In this document: positions 6,746-15,129 of the stretch, piece after piece
Layout: every line of letters starts with the position of its first letter
Numbering within the stretch: position 1 is the stretch's first letter
Assembly (NCBI GenBank): GCA_015059715.1
Contig: SUZV01000006.1
Coordinates: 52,491-116,490 of the forward strand
Origin: Rikenellaceae bacterium
GTDB taxonomy: Bacteria; Bacteroidota; Bacteroidia; Bacteroidales; Rikenellaceae
Length of the DNA stretch: 64,000 nt
Reading direction: 5' to 3'
Notes under the pieces: generated by a model
What the model was told of the DNA's origin: nothing
What the model saw: only the letters and a program-made list of their open reading frames with translations
Database searches by the model: none
Program-made: the position numbers and the translations under genes

Positions 6746-8683
6746 ATGATTTCGTTAGATAACCTCTCTATAAGCTACGGAGGCTGGACCCTCTTCGACG
6801 GCATATCCTTTATGATTAACCCCAAGGACCGCATAGGCCTTGTGGGCAAGAATGGTGCTGGCAAGACGACGCTCCTGCGCGTGATTACAGGCGAGCAGCA
6901 GCCAACCGAGGGTGCTGTGACCATAAATGGCGAGTGCTCAATAGGCTACCTACCTCAGCAGATGAGAGTGGCCGACACCACGACACTCATCGAGGAGACG
7001 GCCAAGGCCTTCGACGTGGTACTACAGATAGAGGCCGACATCGAGCGTTTAACCACCGAGATAGCCTCGCGCACAGACTACGATAGTCCCGAGTACGAAG
7101 AGCTTATACACCGCCTGAACGTAGCCAACGACCGCTACCACATTCTCGGAGGCGACACGCGCGAGGCAGACATCGAGCGCACACTCCTCGGCTTAGGTTT
7201 TAAGCGCACAGACTTTCAGCGTCCCACAAAGGAGTTCTCGGGAGGCTGGCGTATGCGCATCGAGTTGGCCAAGCTACTCCTTAAGCGACCATCGATATTC
7301 CTACTCGATGAGCCTACAAACCACCTCGATATCGAGAGTATTCAGTGGCTCGAAGAGTATCTTAAGAACTACAACGGTGCTGTGCTCCTCATCTCGCACG
7401 ATAGGGCCTTTCTCGACAACGTGACAACGCGCACAATAGAGATATCTCTCGGCAAGGTATACGACTACAAGGTGCCCTACTCGAAGTTCGTGGTGTTGCG
7501 TGCCGAGCGCAGGCAGCAGCAGTTAGCGGCATACGAAAACCAACAGCGACTTATCGAAAAGACAGAGGAGTTTATCGAGAAGTTCAGATATAAGCCCACG
7601 AAGAGCAACCAGGTGCAGTCGCGCATCAAGCAGCTCGAAAAGCTTGAGCGCATAGAGGTCGATGAGGAGGACCTATCGCGCCTAAACATTAAGTTTCCCC
7701 CTGCCCCACGCTCGGGTCAGATAGTTGCCGACATCAAGGGCGTAGGCAAGGCCTTCGGCACCAAGCGTGTATTCTCTGGCGCAGAGTTTACCATTGAGCG
7801 AGGCCAGAAGATTGCCCTTGTAGGTCGCAATGGCGAGGGTAAGACCACCTTCGCGCGTATGCTCGCAGGTGAGCTTGAACCTTCCGAAGGAGAGATTAAG
7901 CTCGGAGCTAACGTCAACATAGGCTACTATGCGCAGAATCAGGATGACCTGATGGATGGCGAATTTACCGTATTCGACACCTTGGACCGCGTGGCTGTGG
8001 GCGACATACGCACACGACTAAGGGATATCCTCGGTGCCTTCCTCTTCAGAGGTGAGGACATAGAGAAGAGGGTTAAGGTGCTCTCGGGAGGTGAACGCTC
8101 ACGTCTGGCTATGGCACGCCTAATGCTCGAACCATACAACCTGCTCATCCTCGACGAGCCTACAAACCACATGGATATGCGCTCGAAGGATATCCTTAAA
8201 AATGCCATTCAGAAGTATGATGGCACGGTGGTCGTGGTGTCGCACGATAGAGAGTTTCTGGATGGCCTGGTAGACCGAATATACGAGTTCCGCGATGGTG
8301 GCCTAAGGGAGTACTTAGGCGATATATGGTACTTCCTGGAGAAGCGTAAGATAGAGTCGCTAAGCGAGATTGAGCGTCATGACAAGCCTCAAGCTACAGA
8401 GCAGCGTAGCACCTCGGAGAGCACCTCGGGCAAGCTATCCTACGAGCAGAAGAAGGAGCAGGAGAAGCTACTGCGCAAGCTGCGCAAGGCAGTAGAGAGC
8501 ATTGAGATAGAGTTGGCCGACGTAGAGGCAAAGATTGCCCAGTACGATGCTCGCTTTGCTGTGGCTACGGAGTATAACGCCGATGACTACGCCGCATATA
8601 ACACGCTCAAGGAGCAATACGACCACCTTATGCACGAGTGGGAGAAGGCATCCTACGAGTTAGAGATTACCGAACAAAGTTAA
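6746..8683 (+). CDS. ABC-F family ATP-binding protein (Uup/YheS/YdiF-like)
   Basis: 645 residues with no membrane segments: two ABC domains and a linker. NBD1 has GLVGKNGAGKTT, a signature EFSGGWRMR and LLDEPTNHLD. NBD2 has ALVGRNGEGKTT, VLSGGERSRLAMAR and LILDEPTNHMD. Between them (about residues 250-320) lies the charged P-site tRNA-interaction motif linker rich in Arg/Gln/Lys. A C-terminal ~90-residue coiled coil (KLSYEQKKEQEKLLRKLRKA onward) resembles the Uup DNA/RNA-binding tail. ABC-F proteins act on the ribosome to relieve stalling or modulate translation; the exact paralogue cannot be fixed here. Grouping with rlmB supports a ribosome-related role. Confidence 0.93.
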   Translation: MISLDNLSISYGGWTLFDGISFMINPKDRIGLVGKNGAGKTTLLRVITGEQQPTEGAVTINGECSIGYLPQQMRVADTTTLIEETAKAFDVVLQIEADIERLTTEIASRTDYDSPEYEELIHRLNVANDRYHILGGDTREADIERTLLGLGFKRTDFQRPTKEFSGGWRMRIELAKLLLKRPSIFLLDEPTNHLDIESIQWLEEYLKNYNGAVLLISHDRAFLDNVTTRTIEISLGKVYDYKVPYSKFVVLRAERRQQQLAAYENQQRLIEKTEEFIEKFRYKPTKSNQVQSRIKQLEKLERIEVDEEDLSRLNIKFPPAPRSGQIVADIKGVGKAFGTKRVFSGAEFTIERGQKIALVGRNGEGKTTFARMLAGELEPSEGEIKLGANVNIGYYAQNQDDLMDGEFTVFDTLDRVAVGDIRTRLRDILGAFLFRGEDIEKRVKVLSGGERSRLAMARLMLEPYNLLILDEPTNHMDMRSKDILKNAIQKYDGTVVVVSHDREFLDGLVDRIYEFRDGGLREYLGDIWYFLEKRKIESLSEIERHDKPQATEQRSTSESTSGKLSYEQKKEQEKLLRKLRKAVESIEIELADVEAKIAQYDARFAVATEYNADDYAAYNTLKEQYDHLMHEWEKASYELEITEQS

Positions 8684-8693
8684 TAGAGGAGAT

Positions 8694-9425
8694 ATGGAGA
8701 ATATTATTTTTGGTATACGCCCCGTTGCCGAGGCTATCGAGGCTCGCAAACAGATTGAGCGTATATATATTAGAAAGGGTGCTGAAGGTCAGCTTATGGG
8801 CGACCTGAAGGACCTTATGGCACGTCACCACATACGTTGGCAGGAGGTTCCCGTAGAGAAGCTAAACCGTCTGACACGCGGCAACCACCAGGGTGTAGTG
8901 GCACAGATTGCAGCCATCGAGTATGTGACCGTCGAGGATATCCTTGAGCGCGTACCAGAGGACGAGACCCCACTTATCGTGGTCTTTGATGGTGTTACCG
9001 ATGTGCGCAACTTTGGTGGCATAGCTCGCTCGGCAGAGTGTGCAGGTGCTCACGGTCTTATCACCCCACTTAAGAACGCTGCCCCCGTAAATGGCGATGC
9101 CATACGCTCCTCGGCAGGTGCTTTGCAGAATATACCCGTCTGCCGCGTAGGCTCGATACGCAATACGCTCAAGGCGTTGCAGGCCGATGGCTTCCAGGTT
9201 GTTGCAGCAACGGAGAAGAGTCGCAAGCTCCTCTACGATGCCGACCTGCGTAAGCCTACGGTGATAGTTATGGGTGCCGAGGATAAGGGTATCTCAAAGG
9301 AGGTGCTTAAGCTCTGCGACGAGCAGCTTGCCATACCTCTTATCGGCCATACAGAGTCGCTCAACGTATCGGCCGCAGCAGCGATTATGCTCTTTGAGGT
9401 TGTGCGCCAACGTATAGGCGAGTAA
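8694..9425 (+). CDS. rlmB: 23S rRNA (guanosine-2'-O-)-methyltransferase, RlmB/TrmH family
   Basis: 243 residues: an N-terminal RNA-binding domain (IIFGIRPVAEAIEARKQIER) then the SPOUT knot domain. The three SPOUT motifs are present: NFGGIARSAECAGAHGL (motif 1, Asn and Arg), VIVMGAEDKGIS (motif 2, with Glu) and ESLNVSAAAAIMLFE (motif 3, SAM-binding knot). RlmB methylates G2251 in the peptidyl-transferase P-loop of 23S rRNA; other TrmH-type targets remain possible. The ATG follows AGGAGAT, an unusually good ribosome-binding site for this phylum, and lies 10 bp after the ABC-F stop. Confidence 0.92.
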   Translation: MENIIFGIRPVAEAIEARKQIERIYIRKGAEGQLMGDLKDLMARHHIRWQEVPVEKLNRLTRGNHQGVVAQIAAIEYVTVEDILERVPEDETPLIVVFDGVTDVRNFGGIARSAECAGAHGLITPLKNAAPVNGDAIRSSAGALQNIPVCRVGSIRNTLKALQADGFQVVAATEKSRKLLYDADLRKPTVIVMGAEDKGISKEVLKLCDEQLAIPLIGHTESLNVSAAAAIMLFEVVRQRIGE

Positions 9426-9467
9426 ATAGCCTCTTTTAGCACCTTCGCAAGGTGTAAAGCCGTCACA

Positions 9468-10280
9468 CTATAACCTCTCGATATGTACAAATAGCTCCTC
9501 GGCGAGGCTTAATACGGGGCGGTGGTCAAATAGTGCGAAGAGGGCAGAGCCTGAGCCAGACATCGAGGCATAGAGCGCACCATGGGCAATCAACGACTCC
9601 TTGATGCTCCTTATCGCAGGGTGTGAGGCGAATATATGTGGCTCAAAGTCATTCTTAACACTACCCTGCCAGCTCGCTATAGGCTCACCAAGCAGCTCCT
9701 GAAGGCCACGCTCGGGGATATGGGGCGTAACACCCCTATATGCCTCGGCCGTAGAGACACCCTCGTCGGGCTTGACCACAACGAGCCACAAACCCTCTAA
9801 ACTAAGCTCTATAGGCTGCATCACCTCGCCGCGACCACGACATAGCTCTGTATCGTTATATACGAAATAGGCAGTATCGCTGCCCAACGATGCAGCGACA
9901 TCTACAAGCTCACGACTACTAAGGTTCAGTGCAAAAAGCTCGTTTATAGCCTTAACTACTGCCGTAGCATCCGAAGAGCCACCACCTAAGCCAGCACCAA
10001 AGGGTACACGCTTATCGAGGTGTATGGACAAGCCGCCTACGCCATAACGCTCCTGCATAAGGCGTGCAGCACGCACACATAGGTTATCCTCCGAGGCACA
10101 ATCCACCGCGATGCCCGAGGCCGAGAACGACACATCGCCACCCTCGCTACGCTCGACAGTTACTATATCGTATAGCTCCTTAACTGGTAGCATCACAGTT
10201 TCGAGGTCGTGGTAGCCATCGCTACGACGACGCAGGACATTAAGTCCTAAGTTTATCTTACAATTCGCCTTAAGCTGCAT
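9468..10280 (-). CDS. ispE: 4-diphosphocytidyl-2-C-methyl-D-erythritol kinase
   Basis: 270 residues, a GHMP kinase that phosphorylates CDP-ME at the 2-hydroxyl in the MEP pathway of isoprenoid synthesis. The N-terminus KANCKINLGLNVLRRRSDGY carries the substrate-binding Lys and the RxDGYH signature (DGYHDLETV). The ATP loop is PFGAGLGGGSSDATAV and the C-terminal GHMP motif is ASMSGSGSALFALF. Its start overlaps the end of the upstream zinc-ribbon gene by 11 bp, so the two are translationally coupled. Confidence 0.96.
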   Translation of the reverse strand: MQLKANCKINLGLNVLRRRSDGYHDLETVMLPVKELYDIVTVERSEGGDVSFSASGIAVDCASEDNLCVRAARLMQERYGVGGLSIHLDKRVPFGAGLGGGSSDATAVVKAINELFALNLSSRELVDVAASLGSDTAYFVYNDTELCRGRGEVMQPIELSLEGLWLVVVKPDEGVSTAEAYRGVTPHIPERGLQELLGEPIASWQGSVKNDFEPHIFASHPAIRSIKESLIAHGALYASMSGSGSALFALFDHRPVLSLAEELFVHIERL

Positions 10281-10641
10281 TTGACAAACCCATTATTAAG
10301 ATAAATATAAGGAATATCACTATGGGTACAATTACCGCAATCATTGGAATCTTAACAAATTGCACTGACCAGCGGCCATACCTCTCGGCCTCGGCAGCAT
10401 CGCCAGCACTCCAGCGAGCGTCGGACATAAGGTAGAAGATTATAGATATCAGTCCAAATAGTGGCACAAAGATAAGGCCTACGACAGACCATGCAAGGCT
10501 GTTATAGGGGTTTAGGCCACGTGCCTGCGTATACTTAGGTTCATCTTTAGCGTCGGCATTGAAGCGATAGCCACAATGGGGACAGATGTCAATTGTAGAT
10601 GCCACAAGGCCATTGCATTCGGGACAATTACGTGCTGCCAT
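10270..10641 (-). CDS. Zinc-ribbon membrane protein with CD225/dispanin-like domain
   Basis: 123 residues. The N-terminus has two CxxC knuckles (CPEC and CPHCGYRF, spaced as a zinc ribbon). Residues ~40-120 hold two hydrophobic segments flanking a conserved loop, LMSDARWSAGDAAEAERYGR, that resembles the CD225/dispanin (interferon-induced transmembrane-like) fold: membrane helix, charged loop with GD and A-E residues, second helix. Bacterial homologues have no established function. The gene precedes and overlaps ispE. A -7 element TATCTTTG lies on the minus strand at 10668-10675. Confidence 0.75.
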   Translation of the reverse strand: MAARNCPECNGLVASTIDICPHCGYRFNADAKDEPKYTQARGLNPYNSLAWSVVGLIFVPLFGLISIIFYLMSDARWSAGDAAEAERYGRWSVQFVKIPMIAVIVPIVIFLIFILIMGLSNAA

Positions 10642-10667
10642 AATGATAGTGTTATTGTTACTTAACG

Positions 10668-10675
10668 CAAAGATA
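10668..10675 (-). promoter_or_regulatory. -7 element for the zinc-ribbon/ispE operon
   Basis: TATCTTTG on the minus strand, 26 bp before the ATG at 10641. No TTTG is seen at the expected -33 distance. Confidence 0.5.
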
Positions 10676-10799
10676 GTAAAATATAGGTAATTTACATCTC
10701 TTGAGACGATATATTATCTATTGCTGTGCTGTAGTAGATGCATCATTATGATGCCGAAGGTGCGAAATTGAGAGATTTAAGCACTTGATAGGCAAAAAA

Positions 10800-10831
10800 T
10801 TTGCATAAATAAATAGGATTTGCTATCTTTG
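10800..10831 (+). promoter_or_regulatory. Promoter for the 93-aa conserved gene
   Basis: TTTG at 10800-10803 and TATCTTTG at 10824-10831 are separated by 20 bp, a near-consensus Bacteroidota promoter. Transcription would start near 10838, with a ~27-nt leader to the ATG at 10865. Confidence 0.8.
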
Positions 10832-10864
10832 CGTAATTGCAAAACTATTAAAACTAATATAATT

Positions 10865-11146
10865 ATGGCAAATCTTAGATTCTTAAAGAAGGAGATAGAC
10901 TACCGTTTGGAGGAGTTCGTATTCGATTGTCAGATGACAATCTTCGTACAGCCTAACAAGGAGGAGCAGATTGTTGAGCTTATGCAGCGTGGCGTGGAGC
11001 TTCGTAACGCCCTCTACAAGAAGGCTATGAACCCTGCTGAGCCTAAAAACCCATCATTGGTAAGAAAGCACTATGCTGCTCTTCGCCGCGATATGGTTTC
11101 AAGCTTCGAGTCGCTCTTTAACGACCTTAGCGAGGTGTGCAAATAG
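10865..11146 (+). CDS. Conserved small hypothetical protein, 93 aa
   Basis: A soluble, charged and mostly helical protein (MANLRFLKKEIDYRLEEFVF at the N-terminus, ending SLFNDLSEVCK). The ATG at 10865 is preferred over the upstream frame extension because the consensus promoter puts the transcript start at about 10838, so the first Met of the open frame (10820) would not be transcribed. It resembles short uncharacterised proteins conserved across Bacteroidales; I do not recognise a function. It has its own promoter and a strong hairpin terminator, so it is monocistronic and probably well expressed. Confidence 0.85.
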   Translation: MANLRFLKKEIDYRLEEFVFDCQMTIFVQPNKEEQIVELMQRGVELRNALYKKAMNPAEPKNPSLVRKHYAALRRDMVSSFESLFNDLSEVCK

Positions 11147-11181
11147 TCTACACTCCTCGAAAGGTTGCGAGGAGAGCATAA

Positions 11182-11228
11182 CAAAGAGGTTGACTAAAAG
11201 TCTGTAAGGATAGTAGTCAACCTCTTTG
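11182..11228. terminator. Perfect 15-bp hairpin, likely bidirectional terminator
   Basis: CAAAGAGGTTGACTA (11182-11196) and TAGTCAACCTCTTTG (11214-11228) are exact reverse complements around a 17-nt loop. It lies 36 bp after the stop of the 93-aa gene and 16 bp beyond the end of the broken lipoprotein on the other strand. Confidence 0.8.
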
Positions 11229-11243
11229 CATATACCTCAGATG

Positions 11244-11458
11244 CTACTCAACAAGAGTAAACGCTCCACTATAGTAGAGTGCTATACCACCCTCCTCGGT
11301 ATATAGGTTAAGATTGAGGCGCATATCTCCTTCCTCGGCATCGTACTCGGGGAATTGACCATTCATACCATAGCAATCACCCTATCGACACAAGCAAAGA
11401 GTGCTGCCAAGGCGAGCAACACAACACCAAGGCGTAGGCATCTATAGGTCAATTTCAT
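11244..11458 (-). pseudogene. Small lipoprotein gene broken by a frameshift
   Basis: From the ATG at 11458 the minus strand reads a lipoprotein signal (MKLTYRCLRLGVVLLALAAL then FACVDR) and hits a TGA after about 29 codons. The -1/+2 frame continues with GDCYGMNGQFPEYDAEEGDM, then RLNLNLYTEEGGIALYYSG and AFTLVE, stopping at TAG 11246-11244. The span is 215 bp, not a multiple of three. The switch point is in the GATAGGGTGATTGC stretch near 11385-11390. Either a real one-base change or a sequencing error; otherwise the gene would encode a ~70-residue lipoprotein of unknown role. Confidence 0.6.
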
Positions 11459-11488
11459 AGTCGTGTTAAGATGTTTAATCAATTTGAA

Positions 11489-11540
11489 GTAGGTCTATAA
11501 ATTAGGCTAAGTATCAACTTTGGCTAATTTATAGACCTAC
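11489..11540. terminator. Perfect 17-bp inverted repeat, probable terminator
   Basis: GTAGGTCTATAAATTAG (11489-11505) and CTAATTTATAGACCTAC (11524-11540) pair perfectly around an 18-nt loop. It follows the stop of the minus-strand FKBP-like gene (11586) by 45 bp. There is no T tract, so a regulatory or mRNA-stabilising role is an alternative. Confidence 0.6.
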
Positions 11541-11585
11541 CGACAACGAATTACTCTATTGTTATTTTAAAGGCCACACCTTGTG

Positions 11586-12893
11586 TTACTTTTGTACGGG
11601 CACAACCTTCACTGGCTTGGCACTTGCAGCCTTTTTATCCGCCTTCTTACCACTCTTAATCTCAATCTTTGGGGCTACATCCTCCTTCTTAGGCAACACG
11701 GGCTTAACGATAGCCTTGCTGTTTGTTGGAGCTACCGCAGGTGTTAGAGCCTCGGCTGCAAGTTCCTCATCGTTCTTGCCATACTTAACGCTCTTAAGCT
11801 TGATATTCATAACAATACCCTCGTTAGGGCCTACTATCCTATTACCCTTCTCGCCGTAGGCCAACGATGCTGGCAACCATAGCGTAATCTGGCCACCCTC
11901 GCCAACATTTCTAACGCCATACTGCGAACCCTTGATTAGAGCACGGCCTAAGACAATCTCCAGATTCTCGGTCTCGTCAAGCTGCTTCTCAAGACGCTTG
12001 ATACGCATATCCTTAGCCTGTGCATTTGTTGTTGTAGTGTCGGCAAGCTCCTTATCCAATGCCTCGCGGAGAGTCTTAACGCGCTCGTCGTGCGACTCTA
12101 CAAGGACACCACGCTGTGTATATACGTCGTAGCTAAAACCGATAGTATCGCGCTCGGTACGTGGACGGCGGCCATTACCAGCCACATCTACACGATAGTA
12201 GAGCGTATCGCCATCAACAACCATCATATTGACATCGCGCTGCTCAGCAACGTTGGCTAACCACGCACGGCTCTTGTCGGCCATATAAACCCTAAAATCA
12301 TCCTTGAAGTAGGCACTCATAGCGTTGCGCATATCCAGCTGTGGGATGGCAAGCTGGCTATCCTCGACAACATCGCCCTCAAAGCACATAGCCTCCTCCA
12401 TAGCCTTATACACCCAATACATATTGACCTCGAAACCCATACGGCGGATATAGTCGGCAATATCGCGGCCAAAGCTGTAAGATACCATATCGCGAGGGAA
12501 CTCTACATCGTCAAATAACTCGGGAAGCTCTGCATTATCGTCCTTGAGGAACATAGCCTTGCGCTTAGCCACAGTATAGGCATGTAGACGCTCGTCCGAG
12601 AAACGTTTGAGCACATCTCTATTCTCTGCCATAGACTCAAGGTCGACAGACTCATTAGCCATCTCATCCTTCATACCCTCGATAAGGGACTCAACGCTGA
12701 GCTCCATACCTGTGGGGTGGAAACGCATACCAAGACCCACATTCATAGCCACCGAGTAAGAGAGAGTATCCAACTCGGCATCGGGGTTGTAATAGAAGCG
12801 ACCCGTCGTGGTGTCGAAATAGTTGTCTGTAGATTGGTTGCAGCACGACACTGCCACAACAGCGGCTGCAAGGATAACAAGTAATCTCTTCAT
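11586..12893 (-). CDS. Large FKBP-type peptidyl-prolyl isomerase-like lipoprotein
   Basis: 435 residues. Lipoprotein signal MKRLLVILAAAVVAVSC. Two N-terminal helical regions (about 40-110 and 125-215; LSYSVAMNVGLGMRF and VSYSFGRDIADYIRRMGFEV) resemble the FKBP_N dimerisation segment. The C-terminal FKBP domain spans about 225-370: DTIGFSYDVYTQRGVLVES, then VRNVGEGGQITLWLPASLAY and IVMNIKLKSVK. A ~45-residue charged, coiled-coil-like insertion (ERVKTLREALDKELADT to RIKRLEKQLDETENLE) splits the fold between strands. The tail is Lys/Pro/Ala-rich. It would act as a periplasmic or membrane-anchored folding factor; isomerase activity is not certain. It lies 40 bp downstream of a second FKBP-like gene. 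Confidence 0.8.
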   Translation of the reverse strand: MKRLLVILAAAVVAVSCCNQSTDNYFDTTTGRFYYNPDAELDTLSYSVAMNVGLGMRFHPTGMELSVESLIEGMKDEMANESVDLESMAENRDVLKRFSDERLHAYTVAKRKAMFLKDDNAELPELFDDVEFPRDMVSYSFGRDIADYIRRMGFEVNMYWVYKAMEEAMCFEGDVVEDSQLAIPQLDMRNAMSAYFKDDFRVYMADKSRAWLANVAEQRDVNMMVVDGDTLYYRVDVAGNGRRPRTERDTIGFSYDVYTQRGVLVESHDERVKTLREALDKELADTTTTNAQAKDMRIKRLEKQLDETENLEIVLGRALIKGSQYGVRNVGEGGQITLWLPASLAYGEKGNRIVGPNEGIVMNIKLKSVKYGKNDEELAAEALTPAVAPTNSKAIVKPVLPKKEDVAPKIEIKSGKKADKKAASAKPVKVVPVQK

Positions 12894-12933
12894 ACGTTTT
12901 ACACTAAATTATATTTCCATTTCTAATATCAAT

Positions 12934-13641
12934 CTATCGCTGCTCGACATCCACAAGCCACAACTCGTAGTAGAGCATCGTATTAGGCTTAACACCCAAA
13001 GAGTCGCAGCCTGCCGAGCCAAAGGCCAACGTCGAGGGCAGCCAAGCCTCGATATGACCACCCTCGCCGATAAGCTTCGAGGCCTCGATGACTCCGCGCG
13101 ACATCTCTCCTACGGCCAAGCGAGCCGTATCGGCATTGTAGTAGGTGGTATCGACAACACCTCCTGCAACATCCAACACCCTAAAGCGCACAAGTACCGT
13201 ATCGCGGTTATTGCGTATCGACTTCTTTGTGTCGCCCAGGTGATGCACCTTATAGGTTAGGCCCGAAGAGGTGGCTACGAACTTTCTATCGGCCTTGCGC
13301 AAATCCTCCAAAAACTGCGACTCGTAACGCTTCACACGCTCGTAGACATCGTAGTTCATATACTTCAGATAGGCGGCACGCGCAACCTCATCGTTAAGAA
13401 GTGGCTCGCCCGAGTAGGCATCGCGCAAACCCTGACACACAACATCGATATTGAGGAGCGAGTCAAGACCTACGAGGTTGCGGCCTATGTTTAGACCCAT
13501 AACGTATGACATAGAGTCGGCACTGCTCTGCATCACAGGCTCAACCTCGACATTACCGCCACGTCGTCCACACGACAGCATGGTCATCACGACAATAACC
13601 CCAACAACGACAACCGAGCAAATATTCTTTATACCACGCAT
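12934..13641 (-). CDS. FKBP-type peptidyl-prolyl isomerase-like lipoprotein
   Basis: 235 residues. A lipoprotein signal peptide ending MTMLSCGRR is followed by an FKBP_N-like helical segment (SMSYVMGLNIGRNLVGLDSL, about 42-125) and a C-terminal FKBP domain (about 138-232) with VLVRFRVLDVAGGVVDTT, LIGEGGHIEAWLPSTLAFGS and MLYYELWLVDVE. The proportions match periplasmic FklB/Mip-type chaperones. The tandem placement with the 435-aa homologue suggests a duplicated envelope-folding pair, here in one minus-strand operon. Confidence 0.85.
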   Translation of the reverse strand: MRGIKNICSVVVVGVIVVMTMLSCGRRGGNVEVEPVMQSSADSMSYVMGLNIGRNLVGLDSLLNIDVVCQGLRDAYSGEPLLNDEVARAAYLKYMNYDVYERVKRYESQFLEDLRKADRKFVATSSGLTYKVHHLGDTKKSIRNNRDTVLVRFRVLDVAGGVVDTTYYNADTARLAVGEMSRGVIEASKLIGEGGHIEAWLPSTLAFGSAGCDSLGVKPNTMLYYELWLVDVEQR

Positions 13642-13671
13642 ATCTCTATTATTTTATTATAGTTTCTCGCG

Positions 13672-15072
13672 CTACGCCTTATCTATAACATCTGTGCCGC
13701 GATGCTCGCGTCGAGCCTCCAGCATTATGATTAACGAGCCAAGGATGGCGGCCACAGTTGAGGCCATAAGGATAGCTATCTTACCCATATCGATAAAGTC
13801 TTGGTGCGTAGCCTTGTCGAAGGCCAAGTTATCGACGAAGATAGACATCGTAAAGCCTATACCTCCGAGGCAGGCAACAGCGAGAAGCATCATCCACGTA
13901 GCTCCCGCAGGCTTATCAGCTATACCCAACTTAACGGCTAAGTAGCTAAAGAGCGAGATACCAAGAGGCTTACCCACAACCAAGCCGAAGAAGATACCCA
14001 TACCTATAGAACCCACTTCGGGAGAGTACTCAAAGATGTTGAAGTATTCGGCCGAGGGGATGTGTACACCTGCATTACCGAGGGCGAAGATAGGCATAAT
14101 GATAAAGTTGACATAGGGCATAAGAAGATGCTCCATACGGTGGCTCATACCCTGTGCGCCATCCGAAATCTGCTTCATACGACGCAGGTAGTAGAGGCGC
14201 GACTCCTCAGCCTCGTTCTCATTCTCTATCTTATCGGCATCCTTGATACCCTGCTCGATAATATCGGCCTTATGGAGGTAGTACGAGCGGCTATAGCGTG
14301 GCTTGGTGGGTATGAGCATAGCCATAGCCACACCCGAGATGGTAGCGTGAACACCCGAGTAGTAGAAGAGTATCCACACGACACAGGCTGGAATTAAGTA
14401 GGCCATCATCCTAAACTCGCCCATACGGCGCATGATATAGATGCCTACCATTATAAGTAGGGCGATGCCCAAGAGTAGCATATCGGGGGTCTCGCCATAG
14501 AACAGCGCGATGACGAAGATAGCTCCCAAGTCATCGACAACGGCCAAGGCCGTAAGAAAGACCTTGAGCGCAATAGGTACGCGGTTGCCCAAGAGCGACA
14601 TGATACCTATGGCAAAGGCGATATCTGTGGCCGTAGGGATACCCCAGCCGTGTGACACCTCCGTACCGAGGTTAAAGGCCGAATATATGAGTGCTGGGAC
14701 AAGCATACCTCCCAACGCCGCCACGACAGGCAGGATAGCCTTCTTAGGTGTCGAGAGCTCGCCGTTAGATATCTCGCGACGTATCTCAAGGCCTACGGTG
14801 AAGAAGAAGATAACCATAAGGCCATCGTTGATAAACTTTTCGAGATTCATACCCTCGGGGAAGAACTTACCATCGATGGTAAGACCCAACTCCATGTGCA
14901 GCAGGTGATGGTACATATCTGCCGTAGCTGGAAGGTTGGCCATCAACATAGCCACAATCACACACACTATAAGCACGATACCACCAGCCCAAGGTGCTTG
15001 CAGGAAACTCTTTCCGCGCTGCGAAAGAATGTGGCTTCGCTTTACTCGTCCAAATTTTGTAAACATTGACAT
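13672..15072 (-). CDS. nhaA: Na+/H+ antiporter NhaA
   Basis: 466 residues with about 12 hydrophobic segments. Characteristic segments: FFFTVGLEIRREISNGEL, the paired ion-binding aspartates in ALAVVDDLGAIFVIALFY, SHGWGIPTATDIAFAIGIM, and GIGFTMSIFVDNLAF near the C-terminus. NhaA exchanges two protons for one sodium to hold internal pH and Na+. The protein is longer than the E. coli enzyme because of a charged cytoplasmic loop (about 265-310, DADKIENENEAEESRLYYLR). It sits 57 bp downstream of the arginase-fold gene. Confidence 0.96.
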   Translation of the reverse strand: MSMFTKFGRVKRSHILSQRGKSFLQAPWAGGIVLIVCVIVAMLMANLPATADMYHHLLHMELGLTIDGKFFPEGMNLEKFINDGLMVIFFFTVGLEIRREISNGELSTPKKAILPVVAALGGMLVPALIYSAFNLGTEVSHGWGIPTATDIAFAIGIMSLLGNRVPIALKVFLTALAVVDDLGAIFVIALFYGETPDMLLLGIALLIMVGIYIMRRMGEFRMMAYLIPACVVWILFYYSGVHATISGVAMAMLIPTKPRYSRSYYLHKADIIEQGIKDADKIENENEAEESRLYYLRRMKQISDGAQGMSHRMEHLLMPYVNFIIMPIFALGNAGVHIPSAEYFNIFEYSPEVGSIGMGIFFGLVVGKPLGISLFSYLAVKLGIADKPAGATWMMLLAVACLGGIGFTMSIFVDNLAFDKATHQDFIDMGKIAILMASTVAAILGSLIIMLEARREHRGTDVIDKA

Positions 15073-15129
15073 CTTTTATAATTTATACTATTCATCAACT
15101 CCTATAACAGCCTAATCTACACCACCACG

